DNA of 64,000 nt from Thioalkalivibrio nitratireducens DSM 14787 (GTDB lineage Bacteria > Pseudomonadota > Gammaproteobacteria > Ectothiorhodospirales > Ectothiorhodospiraceae), in contig NC_019902.2 in the NCBI RefSeq assembly GCF_000321415.2, forward strand, positions 2,852,001 to 2,916,000, given 5' to 3'. The position numbers were made by a program, and so were the translations under genes. This document shows positions 63,185-64,000 of this stretch, one piece after another. The notes below the pieces were generated by a model. The model had not been told where the DNA came from. It saw nothing but the letters and a program-made list of their open reading frames with translations, and ran no database searches. Within the stretch, counting starts at the first letter, position 1; every line of letters begins with the position of its first letter.

Positions 63185-64000
63185 ATGGCAAAGGCGGACA
63201 TCGGTCTGATCGGACTCGCGGTCATGGGCCAGAACCTGGTCCTGAACATGGCCGATCACGGTTACCGGGTGGCGGTGTTCAACCGCACCACCAGCCGGGT
63301 CGATGCCTTCGTCGACGGGCCAGCGAAGGGGCGCAGCATCGTCGGCTGCAGCAGCATCGAGGAGCTCGTCGACAGCCTTGAGCGCCCGCGCAAGGTCATG
63401 CTGATGGTCAAGGCCGGCCCGGTGGTCGACGAATTCATCGCCGGCCTGGTGCCGCTGCTCGATCCCGGAGACGTGATCATCGACGGCGGCAACTCGCACT
63501 ACCCCGACTCGACGCGGCGCACCCGGGAATTGCGCGAACGCGGGCTGCGCTTCATCGGCGCCGGCATCTCCGGCGGCGAGGAAGGGGCCCGCCACGGGCC
63601 GTCGATCATGCCCGGCGGCGACCCGGAAGCCTGGCCGCTGGTACGGGAGATCTTCCAGTCGATCGCGGCACAGGTCGACGGCGTGCCCTGCTGCCGGTGG
63701 GTCGGGCCCGACGGTGCCGGGCACTTCGTGAAGATGGTGCACAACGGCATCGAGTACGGCGATATGCAGCTGATCAGCGAGGCCTACGCGCTGATGGAGC
63801 AGGCGCTCGGCATGGACCACGACGCGATGGCCGCCGTGTTCGCGGATTGGAACCGGGGCGTACTGGATTCCTACCTGATCGGGATCACCGCGGAGATCCT
63901 GACCGTGAAGGACAGCGACGGCGCGCCGCTGGTCACGCATATCCTCGACGCCGCCGGCCAGAAGGGCACCGGCAAGTGGACCGGCATCAGCGCGCTCGAA
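63185..64000 (+). CDS. gnd: 6-phosphogluconate dehydrogenase, N-terminal part (truncated by window edge)
   Basis: 272 codons are visible with no stop; the rest is outside the window. It starts MAKADIGLIGLAVMGQNLVLNMADHG (Rossmann fold, GLxVMGxN) and has VFNRTTSRVD, GGNSHYPDS, ISGGEEGARHGPSIMPGG and the active-site FVKMVHNGIEYGDMQ. It makes ribulose-5-phosphate and NADPH in the oxidative pentose phosphate pathway. The MVHNGIEYGDMQ form fits the standard, decarboxylating enzyme. Confidence 0.96.
   Translation, partial: MAKADIGLIGLAVMGQNLVLNMADHGYRVAVFNRTTSRVDAFVDGPAKGRSIVGCSSIEELVDSLERPRKVMLMVKAGPVVDEFIAGLVPLLDPGDVIIDGGNSHYPDSTRRTRELRERGLRFIGAGISGGEEGARHGPSIMPGGDPEAWPLVREIFQSIAAQVDGVPCCRWVGPDGAGHFVKMVHNGIEYGDMQLISEAYALMEQALGMDHDAMAAVFADWNRGVLDSYLIGITAEILTVKDSDGAPLVTHILDAAGQKGTGKWTGISALE

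Overview
The window is a GC-rich, gene-dense chromosomal segment from a gammaproteobacterium. Three conserved gene orders support this: queG / nnrD-tsaE-amiB-mutL-miaA-hfq-hflX, tig-clpP-clpX-lon-(hupB), and pcnB-folK-dNK-panB-panC-panD. A MutL with an endonuclease-type metal motif, a BCCT betaine transporter, an amylosucrase and a long-form NfeD would suit a Chromatiales / Ectothiorhodospiraceae-like (Thioalkalivibrio-type) halotolerant bacterium. That placement is inference from gene content, not a phylogeny.

Layout. 1-5.6 kb: the C-terminal part of a sigma54 activator, a TauE/SafE-type membrane protein, a frameshifted glycine-zipper lipoprotein, then hupB with tRNA-Val and tRNA-Asp, and a decayed IS110-family element lying between hupB and lon. 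5.6-11.7 kb: the protein quality-control cluster lon, clpX, clpP, tig (all minus strand), with a good heat-shock (sigma32-type) promoter before lon, then tRNA-Leu(TAG). 11.9-21 kb: the RNA/DNA maintenance and envelope cluster hflX, hfq, miaA, mutL, amidase, tsaE, nnrD, with queG divergent. 21-28 kb: parE, a CnoX-like thioredoxin, a DsbC-like isomerase, a XerD-type recombinase and a slipin/NfeD membrane pair. 28-31 kb: molybdenum cofactor genes mobA, mobB, moeA and an RDD membrane protein. 31.8-38.5 kb: an amylosucrase and a HlyD/FtsX/ABC export system.

38.5-46.4 kb is a mixed region: a barstar/secreted ribonuclease pair, arfB, a PfkB kinase, a DUF3617 protein, a GDSL lipoprotein, a BCCT transporter, an unrecognised Pro/Gly-rich exported protein and a DUF938 methyltransferase. 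46.4-52.6 kb holds central carbon genes (pgi, glgA, ppc). 52.7-57.4 kb holds the pantothenate/folate/polyA cluster. 57.5-64 kb holds a NUDIX hydrolase, Hsp15, a GST, a YcgN-type protein, a membrane-anchored hypothetical, a Tat-exported metallo-beta-lactamase-fold protein, a WYL regulator and the first 272 codons of gnd, which runs off the end.

Most of the window is ordinary core genome with short intergenic gaps and many 4-nt overlaps. I do not see CRISPR, prophage or a clearly new multi-gene system. The points most worth a second look are the IS110 remnant with its recurring CACGCTAA octamers and a possible bridge-RNA fold, the G10 tract that breaks a surface lipoprotein, the barnase/barstar-like pair, and the acidic insert in NfeD.
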